64,000 nucleotides of DNA from Ignavibacteria bacterium. GTDB taxonomy: Bacteria > Bacteroidota > Ignavibacteria > OLB7. Both the position numbers and the translations under genes were made by a program. The DNA lies in the NCBI GenBank assembly GCA_020635205.1, contig JACKAE010000002.1, forward strand, positions 62,001 through 126,000, read 5' to 3'. The notes beneath the pieces are model-generated. The model was not told the DNA's origin. It was given only the letters and a program-made list of their open reading frames with translations, and ran no database searches. This document shows positions 19,373 through 28,327 of the stretch, piece by piece (position 1 is the stretch's first letter; each line of letters opens with the position of its first letter).

Positions 19373-20737
19373 ATGGTGAACACAACTCCTCCATATCAAA
19401 CGGCAATCCAACGCATAGCCGGAATTTTTCTTTGGCTCTGTCTTTTCGTGTCCCTACCCATTTCTGCACAACCACAAAAGCGCTCGTCCGATTCAATGAA
19501 CGAAGAGGAGCGGCTGAAGTCAACGGCTGTCCTAACGGTTGATTCGGCCTTGCGAGTCTCCGTGCGCAATATCGATATTACCCGCTTCCCTAATGTTGGT
19601 ATCATTTTCGATGTGTTCGATAGAGAGCACAACTTTATCGACACGCTGAGGAGAAGTGATATTCTGATAACTGAGAATCAGGTAGAGCAGGAAGTAATTG
19701 ATCTCTCGCTGATTACCAGCAACAACCGCGTTCCTATCGACTTTGTCTTCGTGATTGACCACACAGGGAGCATGAGAGATGAGATCGACGCGGTGAAGGC
19801 AAACATCGACGAGTTCACAACTCGATTGGCGGCAAAGGGGATTGACTATCGCCTTGGACTCATTGTCTTCGACGACAACGTGGCAACACGTCACTGGATG
19901 ACTGACGATATAGAACAGTTCAAGAAGTGGATTGATGCAATCGAAGTAAGTGGAGGTGGTGATAAGGCAGAGAACGCTTTAGAAGGATTGCGAGCCGCTA
20001 CGGGTATGAACTTCCGCTCGAGTGCAAACCGCGTTGCTGTCCTCGTGACGGATGCCCCCTACCACAGCTACAACGAGAATGGATTTGGACGTACTCGCTA
20101 TACCGAGCGTACTATTGGCGTGGTGTTGGAGCGACAAGATATACGTGTCTTCAACATTGTCGATCCCTCGATCAAAGGATACTACGAGATTTCCGAACGA
20201 ACTGGCGGGCGTACATTCGACATCAACCAACCCTTTGCACAAATCCTAAATGACTTTGTAGAGACAATGACCTCTCTTTACAATGCCACGTATCGTTCCA
20301 GAGCCGACCTAATTCCTGACTCAATAGAAGTAGAATTGCGCATTCCTGGAAGTGGCCAAGTCTCCCGTAAAAGTTTTGCTGTTCTTGAAGTAGGACGGAA
20401 GCTTGTGTTGGATAATATCCACTTTGCCTACAACCGCTACGACATCGAGCGCGAGTCGATGCCAGAACTTGACTATCTGGTTACCTTGATGAAGGCACGC
20501 CCTACTCTCAGGATTAAAATTGAGGGACATACAGATGATGTAGGGGAAGAGCTTTACAACCAACGCCTTTCGCGCTTGCGGGCTGAATCTGTCAAGAGAT
20601 ATATGGTAAATCGAGGCATCTCAGCAGATCGACTTTTCACTGTGGGCTACGGAGAATCCAGACCAACTGCGTTGAACGATACAGAGGAGAACCGTCGCCT
20701 TAACAGGAGAACGGAGTTTATCATTCTACAGAAGTAG
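19373..20737 (+). CDS. VWA domain protein with C-terminal OmpA/peptidoglycan-binding domain
   Basis: A 454-residue envelope protein, started here at ATG 19373 because it gives a signal peptide (core IAGIFLWLCLFVSLPISAQ). The frame is open upstream to 19202, but that part lies over the terminator hairpin. A von Willebrand A domain carries the MIDAS motif DHTGSMRDE, with later T and D positions (FDDNVATRHW, LVTDAPY). The C-terminal 110 residues are an OmpA domain: IHFAYNRYDIERES, then IKIEGHTDDVGEELYNQRLSRLRAESVKRY and GYGESRPTALNDTEENRRLNRRTEF. This domain binds diaminopimelate in peptidoglycan. The protein probably tethers a surface or periplasmic assembly to the cell wall. Its closeness to the preceding envelope genes suggests a shared role. 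Confidence 0.85.
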   Translation: MVNTTPPYQTAIQRIAGIFLWLCLFVSLPISAQPQKRSSDSMNEEERLKSTAVLTVDSALRVSVRNIDITRFPNVGIIFDVFDREHNFIDTLRRSDILITENQVEQEVIDLSLITSNNRVPIDFVFVIDHTGSMRDEIDAVKANIDEFTTRLAAKGIDYRLGLIVFDDNVATRHWMTDDIEQFKKWIDAIEVSGGGDKAENALEGLRAATGMNFRSSANRVAVLVTDAPYHSYNENGFGRTRYTERTIGVVLERQDIRVFNIVDPSIKGYYEISERTGGRTFDINQPFAQILNDFVETMTSLYNATYRSRADLIPDSIEVELRIPGSGQVSRKSFAVLEVGRKLVLDNIHFAYNRYDIERESMPELDYLVTLMKARPTLRIKIEGHTDDVGEELYNQRLSRLRAESVKRYMVNRGISADRLFTVGYGESRPTALNDTEENRRLNRRTEFIILQK

Positions 20738-20792
20738 ATATACTAATTTCACGTACGTTCGAGGAAAATGCGTTTCGGGGCATCGTTCCCAA

Positions 20793-21443
20793 CTATCCTT
20801 GATTGTCTTTCCATTGTTGCACGTTCTCCACAAGAAGCTTCCCTCTTCGTCGAGTCTCCTCAACTCTATGTTCTACTGTCTCGCGCATGGGAGTAAGCCA
20901 CGACCCTACATTCAGTACGGTTGCTCCTGCCTGAAGTAACTTCCCTCCTGTTCTATCTGTTATTCCTCCAGACGGAGCTAAAGGAAGGTTCGGCATCGGT
21001 CCCAAGAGAGAGCGGAGGTAGGCTTCCCCGTTCTCTGGCATTGGAAAAACTTTAACGAGATCGGCCCCCAGCTTCCAAGCGGTGTAGAGTTCGTTCGGCG
21101 TCAAGCCTCCCGGTATCGCTACGCAGTCTGCTTCGTGTGCAGTGGCGATGAGTAGTGGATCAAGACATGGGCTTGCATAGAATTGCGCCCCGGCTGCAAA
21201 GGCTTGTTGAGCATCATCGAGGTGGAAGAGACTGCCGACCCCAACTAACAGATCTTCTTGCTTAGCATAGTAGCCAATAAGTTCTACTGCATCGGGAGTT
21301 GTAAGGGTAATCTCAATTGAAGTAATACCGGCATCGCGCAGTCCCTCTATAAGCTGTGGAACATTGTCAGGATTCTTCTCGCGAATCACGGCGATAATTC
21401 GGCTCTCCACAATCCTTTTGTGTATCCGTTCTTTCTGACTCAT
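20793..21443 (-). CDS. eda: 2-keto-3-deoxy-6-phosphogluconate / 4-hydroxy-2-oxoglutarate aldolase
   Basis: A 216-residue class I aldolase that splits KDPG into pyruvate and glyceraldehyde-3-phosphate (Entner-Doudoroff pathway), or 4-hydroxy-2-oxoglutarate into pyruvate and glyoxylate. The Schiff-base lysine is K131 in GADLVKVFP and the catalytic glutamate is E44 in SIEITLTTPD. The phosphate-binding segment LAPSGGITDRTGGK is present. Length is normal for the family. The usual GAGTV segment is GVGSLFHL here, a mild variation. No other Entner-Doudoroff gene lies nearby. It is divergent from the secreted-protein gene at 21533, with 89 bases between them that must hold both promoters. Confidence 0.93.
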   Translation of the reverse strand: MSQKERIHKRIVESRIIAVIREKNPDNVPQLIEGLRDAGITSIEITLTTPDAVELIGYYAKQEDLLVGVGSLFHLDDAQQAFAAGAQFYASPCLDPLLIATAHEADCVAIPGGLTPNELYTAWKLGADLVKVFPMPENGEAYLRSLLGPMPNLPLAPSGGITDRTGGKLLQAGATVLNVGSWLTPMRETVEHRVEETRRRGKLLVENVQQWKDNQG

Positions 21444-21532
21444 GTGGCAAAGAGATCAAAACTGAGAAACAAATAGCTGAGTGCGGTGTATCTTGCACCG
21501 TTCTAAAACTCAATATCGCTTATCTACATTAC

Positions 21533-23959
21533 ATGGCACTCATCAGATTCTGTTGTCTGCTCTTTGCAGCAACGCTTGTACTCTTCTCCGGGGTTGTAGC
21601 CCAAGCACAGGAGACCGTTTTCTATAACACAGCACTTTACGACACACTCAACCCAAACCCTGAGGCGAGTGGTCGGTATTCAGCACTTTGGGGATATAGC
21701 GCCCCCGATGGGCGGGAGTATGCGTTGCTCGGTGGATTTACCGGTACACACATCATCGACATTACCGAACAGCCAATAAAGGAAGTTGCTTTCATTGCTG
21801 GGCCTAACAGCGGGTGGCGTGAAATGAAAACGTTCAGCACGTTTGCGTATGTGGTGAGTGAAGGGGGAGCCGGTATGCAGATTATTGACCTTAGGAACCT
21901 GCCTGAGAGTGCTTCGCTCATCAAGGCAGATATGACAACGTTTCGTACCGGACATACGATTGATCAGGAAGGAGGGTGGTTGTACGTACATGGCTCTAAT
22001 GTAGAGGCCGGGGCGAATCAGGGGACATTAATTTTCGATGCTGCCACCGATCCGCTGAACCCGGTTCTTGTTGGCCAATACGATCGAGGATATGTCCACG
22101 ATGCCGCAGTCCGAAACGACACGATGTATGCGGCAATGATCAACGACGGTCGTCTCGACATTGTTTATCTCGGGAAGGATCGGAAGGAGCCACAGCTGGT
22201 AACCGAGATTAGCTATCCCGGAGCCGGAACGCACAATGCAGACCTGACGATTGATGGTCGCTACGTAATGACAACCGATGAAGTGGGGAGTACGCCGAAA
22301 ACGTTGAAGGTGTGGGATCTCTCTGACATCGATGATATTGTAAAGGCTGCCGACTGGACGCCAGTAGAGGGGCAGACAATCCACAACGTTCACATCAAGG
22401 GAACTGTAGCCTACATTGCTTGGTATACTGCGGGAACACGGATTGTAGATATTTCCGATCCGATCAATCCAGTAGAAATCGGATTCTATGATATGGTTCC
22501 GGGAAGTAATTCGCGAACGTTTGGAAATTGGGAGGTCTATCCTTACTTCGAAAGCGGAAAGATCATCGCCAGTGATATGTCAACTGGACTTCACGTCTTC
22601 ACCTTCGACGGTGCTAAGAAAGGTCTGGTGACTGGTACAGTTCGCGACTCCGTGACCGGGCTTCCGTTGGCAGGTGCTGTTATTGACCTTCCAGAGTTAG
22701 GCCGAAGTATCATAACTGATGCAAGCGGACATTTTCAGGTATTAGCTGCTGAGGGGGAGACCAGTTTCGCAGCCCGTCTGTTGAACTATAAGTTGCGGGA
22801 AGGGACGTTCACCCTCTCCAGTGATGGAGCCAACGTCGAAATCCTTCTCTCACCTCTCCGCCTTCGTTCGGTTCACATTGTTCCAGTTGACGCGAAGACT
22901 AATACAGAGATCACATCGTTTGCTTTCGATGTTGAGTCGAGAGGAGAAGGAATGAGCGGAGGACTCTCCACACTGCAACTGCCAGCCGACAGTGGATACA
23001 CACTCCGCATTGGTGCTTGGGGATGGTTGCCCAAAACTGTGCAGATCCCCTCTGGTGTTGAAGGTGATATTCGGATTGTGATGCAGTCGGGATATAGTGA
23101 CGATGCCGAGCTTGATTTAGGCTGGAGTCTTGGTGAGCCAGATGATGACGGAGCACTTTCCGGAATGTGGGAGCGGGGTGACGGCCCCGAACTACGATTG
23201 GTGGTTCAGGGAGAACCTCCAGCAATTGTTGAGCCGGGAGATGACCATACGCCGGATGGAGTGAAGGCTTTTTACACCGGTATCATCGATGCAGAGCAAC
23301 CGTCGCCCGGAGCCTCTGACATTGATTCTGGACGTGTAACTCTCACTTCGCCTGAATTTGACCTGACTACCTACAGCGATCCACACATTTCATTTTGGCT
23401 CTGGTATGTGAATCAAGCGTTTAGCTTCTTCCCGAAAGATGATCGGCTTTACGTTCGCCTCTCAAATAATGGAGGTGATTCCTGGGAAGATGTGTTGACG
23501 TTGGAAGATGGGATGCAGGAGTGGACTGAATTCAAACTTCGCGTTGCAGACTATATGACTCCAACCTCTCGGATGCGGTTCCGCGTTGTGGCTGCCGACT
23601 CTGCTGAGCAGGGATGGGTTGAGGCTGGTCTCGATGACTTTCTCGTAAGCGACACAGGGATTAGTAGCGGTGTAAAGGGTGAGGGGAGATTTGCGGGGGC
23701 TAACCTGCTGCTACTTCCTAATCCATTAACCGATAGAGGTCTTCTTCGGCTTACATTGCCGACGAATGCCCGCAATCTTCAGGTAGAGTTGCTTGACCTT
23801 GCTGGACGATCTGTTGCGACCATCTATCGAGGAGATCTGTTAGAAGGGGAGTCGAGTTTCCAAGTTGACAGTAGAGAACTACGATCTGGTATCTACTACG
23901 TTCAAGTTCGTTTTGAAGATGGAAGCAGTCTCAGCAGAAAGATTACACTTGTGAAGTAA
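21533..23959 (+). CDS. Secreted choice-of-anchor-B/LVIVD-repeat protein with T9SS sorting domain
   Basis: An 808-residue exported protein. Signal peptide MALIRFCCLLFAATLVLFSG, cleaved near AQAQ. Residues about 30-375 carry the LVIVD-like/choice-of-anchor B propeller (LWGYSAPDGREYALLGGFTGTHIIDI, VVSEGGAGMQIIDLRN, AWYTAGTRIVDISDPINPVEIG). Then comes a carboxypeptidase-regulatory-like domain (GTVRDSVTGLPLAGAVIDLP) at about 365-440. A jelly-roll-like domain around 520-715 includes FWLWYVNQAFSFFPKDDRLYVRLSNNGGDSWE. The last 80 residues are a type A sorting signal (LLPNPLTDRGLLRLTLP, LLDLAGRSVATIY, LRSGIYYVQVRF, KITLVK). It should be a surface or released T9SS cargo. No catalytic residues are recognised. 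Confidence 0.82.
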   Translation: MALIRFCCLLFAATLVLFSGVVAQAQETVFYNTALYDTLNPNPEASGRYSALWGYSAPDGREYALLGGFTGTHIIDITEQPIKEVAFIAGPNSGWREMKTFSTFAYVVSEGGAGMQIIDLRNLPESASLIKADMTTFRTGHTIDQEGGWLYVHGSNVEAGANQGTLIFDAATDPLNPVLVGQYDRGYVHDAAVRNDTMYAAMINDGRLDIVYLGKDRKEPQLVTEISYPGAGTHNADLTIDGRYVMTTDEVGSTPKTLKVWDLSDIDDIVKAADWTPVEGQTIHNVHIKGTVAYIAWYTAGTRIVDISDPINPVEIGFYDMVPGSNSRTFGNWEVYPYFESGKIIASDMSTGLHVFTFDGAKKGLVTGTVRDSVTGLPLAGAVIDLPELGRSIITDASGHFQVLAAEGETSFAARLLNYKLREGTFTLSSDGANVEILLSPLRLRSVHIVPVDAKTNTEITSFAFDVESRGEGMSGGLSTLQLPADSGYTLRIGAWGWLPKTVQIPSGVEGDIRIVMQSGYSDDAELDLGWSLGEPDDDGALSGMWERGDGPELRLVVQGEPPAIVEPGDDHTPDGVKAFYTGIIDAEQPSPGASDIDSGRVTLTSPEFDLTTYSDPHISFWLWYVNQAFSFFPKDDRLYVRLSNNGGDSWEDVLTLEDGMQEWTEFKLRVADYMTPTSRMRFRVVAADSAEQGWVEAGLDDFLVSDTGISSGVKGEGRFAGANLLLLPNPLTDRGLLRLTLPTNARNLQVELLDLAGRSVATIYRGDLLEGESSFQVDSRELRSGIYYVQVRFEDGSSLSRKITLVK

Positions 23960-24038
23960 GAACCTATTCCCTAAGTTCACTCAGCACGATCTGGTGTATC
24001 ACAGCAAACTTCTCTCACTATATAAAACTGAAAATCGT

Positions 24039-24380
24039 ATGAAAAAATCTGTTCTACTTATGGCTACGCTGCTGATAGCAGCAGTTGGTGTTCTTAGCTA
24101 CACCTTCCTCTATGCAGGGAGCACAGCTAACGATGAAGGGGTTGATGGTAAAAAAACGGAGTGCTCGTATAAAGCTACTTCGGTAGAAGATTGTGATTGG
24201 CATAAGCGAAGCATCGAAGCAAAAAAATCGTGCGACTCACAGAAGGAGTGCGCTACTAAAGCTGAGTGCAAAGGTGAAGCAAAGGCCGATTGTCAGAAGA
24301 AGTGCAATACCAAGTGTGATTGGGAGAGTAAACATGGGGCTAAGAGCGAGGAGAGCATACCGGAAGTTGAACTCAACTAA
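24039..24380 (+). CDS. Small Cys-rich, Lys-rich exported protein
   Basis: A 113-residue protein that I do not recognise. ATG 24039 gives a good signal sequence or anchor (MKKSVLLMATLLIAAVGVLS). The mature part has eight cysteines spaced roughly every 8-12 residues (ECSY, DCDW, SCDS, ECAT, ECKG, DCQK, KCNTKCDW), embedded in Lys/Glu/Asp-rich sequence. This could be a metal-binding or disulfide-bonded periplasmic protein. A helical hairpin at 24441-24470 follows. The open frame extends upstream to 23994, but that part has no signal character. Confidence 0.6.
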   Translation: MKKSVLLMATLLIAAVGVLSYTFLYAGSTANDEGVDGKKTECSYKATSVEDCDWHKRSIEAKKSCDSQKECATKAECKGEAKADCQKKCNTKCDWESKHGAKSEESIPEVELN

Positions 24381-24440
24381 GAGTGCAGCTATAGAATAGA
24401 ATGCTTTCTTGATCTACAATTGGTTGAGATATAATTACTG

Positions 24441-24470
24441 AGCGGGTCATGGCTGATGTCATGACCCGCT
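24441..24470 (+). terminator. Hairpin, possible terminator after the Cys-rich protein gene
   Basis: An 11-bp perfect stem AGCGGGTCATG (24441-24451) pairs with CATGACCCGCT (24460-24470) around an 8-base loop. It lies 60 bases after the stop codon. The T run after it is weak (TGCGTTAGG), so termination is likely but less certain than at other sites here. Confidence 0.55.
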
Positions 24471-24649
24471 TGCGTTAGGTATACCAGGAGAATTTTTGTT
24501 CTCACCTTACTGGGGTGAAAAGTGAGGGTAGTGTCGTGTACAATAGTAGAAGAGAAAGGAGCATAGGGAAAGAGGCTCAGCGAAGGGAAATCGTATATTT
24601 GTCGCTGAGTTAATCGGAACTTGTTTTCTACACCACGAGAGGGAACATC

Positions 24650-25714
24650 ATGAAGGAGAGCAAAGTTATCATCGCTCTTTTGGGCATCATTGCCACCTTT
24701 GTTGTGGGAGTGGTTCTGGATATTCTCGAATCAATTTTGCTCCCCCTCGTTGTTGCCACGTTTCTCTCCTATCTCTTCAAGCCAATGGTTCTTTGGTTGA
24801 AGAAACGGCAAATTCCTACGGTTATCTCCCTACTTATTGTCTTTGTCACTATTGCAGGAGTGTTGTTCGGTGTGTCGTTTGTCGTCTACTCCAGCATCGA
24901 TTCGTTTGTGGCCGAGGCTCCAAAATATCAGGATCGGGTTAACGGGCTTGTAGCTGAAGTCGACGCAACTATTCGCTCCTTAGCAACCAGCTACGGTTTG
25001 CCCGTAAGTGAGTTCGATTGGTGGAGTGTGTTTGATGTCTCGTCGATCACTTCTGTTCTAAGCTCAAGCCTCGGTACAACTGTCACTTTCCTCGGCAACG
25101 TGATTCTGGTGATGCTCTATATGTTCTTCATCCTCGCTTCCAGTGGCCACATGGCGGCGAAGTTGAGGATGGGATTTCGACGAGAGCATTCTGAAAAGAT
25201 CGCCACAATTATTGAGCGGATCGATACACAAGTTCGACAGTACATTCTTACCAAGACCGTAGTAAGTCTGATTACCGGAGTGTTGACAACATTGGTTCTC
25301 TGGATTTTCGGTGTCGACTTCGCTCTCTTCTGGGGATTCCTCGCATTTCTGCTGAACTACATTCCAAACGTTGGCTCACTCTTGGCGGAAGTTTTCCCTG
25401 TCCTTCTTGCCTTCCTCCAGTTTGATTCAATCGTTACCCCACTCATCATTCTCATTATTCTGGTAGGAATGCAGACTGTGATGGGGAATGTGGTAGAACC
25501 AAAGATGATGGCTTTCAGCCTGAACTTGAGTCCCCTCGTAATCTTGGTTGCCCTCATCTTCTGGGGTTGGCTCTGGGGAATCGTTGGAATGATTATCGCC
25601 GTTCCGATGACTGCCATCCTAAAAATTATTTTCGAGAACATTGACCAACTGAAGCCGTTGGCAAGGTTGATGGGGGGGAGTATCACTGCAAAAGAGCAGG
25701 CAGCCTCAGCGTAG
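24650..25714 (+). CDS. AI-2E family transporter (DUF20/PerM-like permease)
   Basis: A 354-residue integral membrane protein of the AI-2E/PerM family. Starting from ATG 24650 the layout is the standard one: helices at about 6-24 and 28-45, one after LKKRQIPTVISLL at 60-85, a soluble insert at about 88-145 (APKYQDRVNGLVAEVDATI), then five or so further helices. Family signatures include GFLAFLLNYIPNVGSLLAE and VEPKMMAFSLNLSPLVILVALIFWGWLWG near the end. Members export small molecules, or in some bacteria AI-2 or sodium against protons; substrate cannot be assigned here. The gene is flanked by unrelated ones and looks monocistronic. Confidence 0.88.
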   Translation: MKESKVIIALLGIIATFVVGVVLDILESILLPLVVATFLSYLFKPMVLWLKKRQIPTVISLLIVFVTIAGVLFGVSFVVYSSIDSFVAEAPKYQDRVNGLVAEVDATIRSLATSYGLPVSEFDWWSVFDVSSITSVLSSSLGTTVTFLGNVILVMLYMFFILASSGHMAAKLRMGFRREHSEKIATIIERIDTQVRQYILTKTVVSLITGVLTTLVLWIFGVDFALFWGFLAFLLNYIPNVGSLLAEVFPVLLAFLQFDSIVTPLIILIILVGMQTVMGNVVEPKMMAFSLNLSPLVILVALIFWGWLWGIVGMIIAVPMTAILKIIFENIDQLKPLARLMGGSITAKEQAASA

Positions 25715-25802
25715 GAAGTGTGAAGCCGATCAGTTTCCAGTTCTTTCCCGGATCCTTCACTATCGAATAGAGTGTGGGGAACGGTTAGGAAGGAATATGT
25801 TG

Positions 25803-26309
25803 CTATCGTTCTTTTTCCACCCTTGCCGTCACAACATTTAGACTATACCCATCTTGAAGTTTTGGAAGCAAAAGCCAGTAGGAACGGGAGGTCATGCCTC
25901 TGCACATGCCATCGATCAGAGTGACGTGAATCAGATAGGTTCGTGAGGAGGTATCGCGGAAGACGTTCAGACGGGTGTGGCCGTTGCAGTCTACGAACAG
26001 GTTAAAGCCAACCAATGTCTGGTGTTCGAAATCAATCTCTGGGGGAGAAAAATCTTTGCATTGACCGATGAATCGTTTCTCTTCGATCTCTCTGGCAAGT
26101 GTGGCTGAATCTTGGTAGAGCGTGAAGGGATCGTCTCCCCTCCCCAAAAACATCCCACAGCGATCCATCGAGATAAGAGAGGTCGGGATTGTTTCGAGAG
26201 AATCGTGAAGCCGAGCAAGAATATCTGCTTCCGTTGAAGGCAACTGTGCTTCAGCTCCTGAACCGGAGCAGAGGAAGAGAATGGCAAAGAGTAGAAAGTA
26301 GAGCTTCAT
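25803..26309 (-). CDS. Exported protein of unknown function
   Basis: A 168-residue protein, started at the internal methionine giving MKLYFLLFAILFLCSGSGAE, a signal peptide cleaved near AEAQ; a lipobox reading (LFLC at position 14) is possible but less likely. The mature part has cysteines in DRCGMF, GQCKDF, VDCNGH and GMCRG and a beta-rich pattern (HQTLVGFNLFVDCNGHTRLNVFRD, TYLIHVTLIDGMCRGMTSRSYWLLLPK). I do not recognise a family. It lies downstream of the prenyltransferase gene on the same strand, with 96 bases between. Confidence 0.6.
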   Translation of the reverse strand: MKLYFLLFAILFLCSGSGAEAQLPSTEADILARLHDSLETIPTSLISMDRCGMFLGRGDDPFTLYQDSATLAREIEEKRFIGQCKDFSPPEIDFEHQTLVGFNLFVDCNGHTRLNVFRDTSSRTYLIHVTLIDGMCRGMTSRSYWLLLPKLQDGYSLNVVTARVEKER

Positions 26310-26405
26310 GAGAGCTGTTCTTGAAGTGTTGTGACTCAATTCCCAGAAGTGACGGAAAAGAGGGAACGCTGTAACAGCTACGACAACAAGGATGTGAGAG
26401 AGTTC

Positions 26406-27356
26406 CTACAGACCCCAGTAAATAATTGCCAGCGACACAGCTCCCCAGGCCACTGCCGTCAATATTAACGACGGGTCTTTCGCAACAACAGCAACCGGAT
26501 TCTCTGCCGTCTGCTTCTTCTCATCTAAGTAGAGATAGCGGAACATACCGAACATCACTATTGGAACTGTGTAGATGAGCTTGTCCGTTCCAAAAATCTC
26601 GACTACTCGATCGGTGAGTGTGTAGAGCGTGTAGCTCATAATCGAGCCGGCAACCGAGACAATCATTATCGTTCGCACAAGCTCCGGTGTGTAGTCATCT
26701 AACACTTTTCGAGACTCACCTCGCTCCATATTGTTGATCTCGCTCCGGCGCTTTGCCACACCTAAGAAGAGCGAGAGGAAGAGCGTACAGATTACCAGCC
26801 AGTTCGATATGGGAACGTCGATTGCGTAAGCTCCGGTTAGAACGCGGAGCATAAAACCGGCGGCGATAATAAAGATGTCGAGCAGGACAACGTGCTTCAG
26901 TCCAAGCGAGTAGGCAGCGTTGATGAGGAGATAGATACCGATGAGCAGCCCAGCTCGCCAGGGGAGAGTTGATACCAGCAGACCAGCACTCAGCAGCACC
27001 ACGGCAAGTTGTGCCCAAGCAGAGGTTGGACTGACAGCACCAGACGGGATTGGTCGGAACCGTTTCTTCGGATGCTCTGCGTCGGCTTCGCGGTCGGCTA
27101 TATCGTTGAAGATATAGACGGCAGAACTGATGAGACAGAAAGCTCCAAAGGCTTCAATTGCCGGAAGGAGATAGTCGAACTGGAAGAGTGTTTTGCTGTA
27201 GACCAAGGGGGCGAAGACGAAGACGTTTTTCAGCCAATGACTTGGTCGCATTAATTGAACTCTTGCGCTCACTCCACTGCGAGAAGATGTTGCCCTCATA
27301 CTATCCTGAAACGTTCCGTGATCTCTTTGCACTTCTACTTCTCTTTCTCTCTTCAT
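26406..27356 (-). CDS. UbiA-family prenyltransferase, decaprenyl-phosphate phosphoribosyltransferase-like
   Basis: A membrane prenyltransferase of the UbiA superfamily with up to 316 residues. The opening MRPSHWLKNVFVFAPLVYSK (residue 36) is typical of decaprenyl-phosphate 5-phosphoribosyltransferase-like proteins. The first Asp-rich motif is NDIADREADAEHPKKRFRPIPSG; the second is weaker. Eight or nine helices are predicted by eye. Family members transfer phosphoribose to polyprenyl phosphate for arabinan or related glycan building, though relatives of different function exist. The start is uncertain: MKREREVEVQ at 27356 gives a long charged leader, and internal methionines at residues 20 and 36 are alternatives. 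Confidence 0.82.
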   Translation of the reverse strand: MKREREVEVQRDHGTFQDSMRATSSRSGVSARVQLMRPSHWLKNVFVFAPLVYSKTLFQFDYLLPAIEAFGAFCLISSAVYIFNDIADREADAEHPKKRFRPIPSGAVSPTSAWAQLAVVLLSAGLLVSTLPWRAGLLIGIYLLINAAYSLGLKHVVLLDIFIIAAGFMLRVLTGAYAIDVPISNWLVICTLFLSLFLGVAKRRSEINNMERGESRKVLDDYTPELVRTIMIVSVAGSIMSYTLYTLTDRVVEIFGTDKLIYTVPIVMFGMFRYLYLDEKKQTAENPVAVVAKDPSLILTAVAWGAVSLAIIYWGL

Positions 27357-27367
27357 TAATCGGAATG

Positions 27368-28144
27368 CTATTCGGGAACAATCTGGAATGTAACGCTCAC
27401 CGAGAGGCTGAACGATATCCTGTCTGGAGTCAGCAAGGATCGCTGTCCTTCAGGATTCGAGTAACCACCATAAGAGTTGTTGTATGGTGAATAGGAAGAA
27501 TAGCTTGAGGCATCGTACCAATCGGCTTGTCCCACGCGAATCGGATCGGCTACTTTCATCCCCAGTTCGTGAGCTAAGGTTTCGGCACGTTGGCGGGCAT
27601 TCCGAATTGCGCGCAAACTCAGCGTGTCCCGAATGGCATCGGAGTTTGAGACTCTGTAGAGGGGAGAACGGCGCATCTCTATTCCAAGTCGAAGGAGTCC
27701 TGAAAGGAAGGAGGTGTACTTCGATTGGTCTCGCAACGTTAGCGTAATCGACCGCATTACGTAATACTTCTTCAACTCTGGTTCGTCAGAACTTGAAGAA
27801 AATGCCCTCGGGTTGAAGTCTGTTCCGTCACTTCCATGTAGAAGGTTTTCTGGTTCAATGTCGAGAAGATCCATTCGAATGTCTTCTTCCTTGATCTTCA
27901 TCTTCTTCGTCAGCTCAGTCAACTTCTCCATCTTTTTCTCATACTCAGCTTGTGCGGAGTCGATGTCGAGGTGGCTTGTCTCAATTGACAAGAAGAAGAC
28001 GATTTCATCCGGTTTTACCAATGTGTCGGCTTCTCCTTCGGAGAAGAGGACTCGCCATTCTTCAGAACCTTCTTCGTACTGTGCCAGCAGAGGGTAGGAA
28101 CTAATGAGTGATGTGGTAAGTAGCAACGCAAGTATGCGAATCAT
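27368..28144 (-). CDS. SIMPL domain (DUF541) periplasmic protein
   Basis: A 258-residue exported protein. I use ATG 28144 because it yields the signal peptide MIRILALLLTTSLISSYPLL (cleaved near LLAQ). The SIMPL/DUF541 pattern is clear: FSEGEADTLVKPDEIVFFLSIET near the start, a helical VNELTEL-like stretch with ELTKKMKIKEEDIRMDLL, and later AIRNARQRAETLAHELGMKVADPIRVGQAD. The C-terminal TPDRISFSLSVSVTFQI strand closes the fold. The family forms oligomeric envelope proteins of poorly known function, sometimes linked to stress tolerance. The gene ends 12 bases before the prenyltransferase start at 27356, so the two are probably cotranscribed. Confidence 0.8.
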   Translation of the reverse strand: MIRILALLLTTSLISSYPLLAQYEEGSEEWRVLFSEGEADTLVKPDEIVFFLSIETSHLDIDSAQAEYEKKMEKLTELTKKMKIKEEDIRMDLLDIEPENLLHGSDGTDFNPRAFSSSSDEPELKKYYVMRSITLTLRDQSKYTSFLSGLLRLGIEMRRSPLYRVSNSDAIRDTLSLRAIRNARQRAETLAHELGMKVADPIRVGQADWYDASSYSSYSPYNNSYGGYSNPEGQRSLLTPDRISFSLSVSVTFQIVPE

Positions 28145-28327
28145 AGAAATCCGTGTCCCTTTCGGTTCAATCCATTGAATGTGACATGGGAACTGCAATC
28201 TAATGAAAGATGCAGAGGGAGACCGAAGATAGGACATTTCGGACGTTGGAGCGAAGGAAAATGCTCCGCACAGGTGAACCGGGAGAATCTCGGTTGTGGG
28301 ATGGCTGATTAGGTGTTCAAAATTGGG

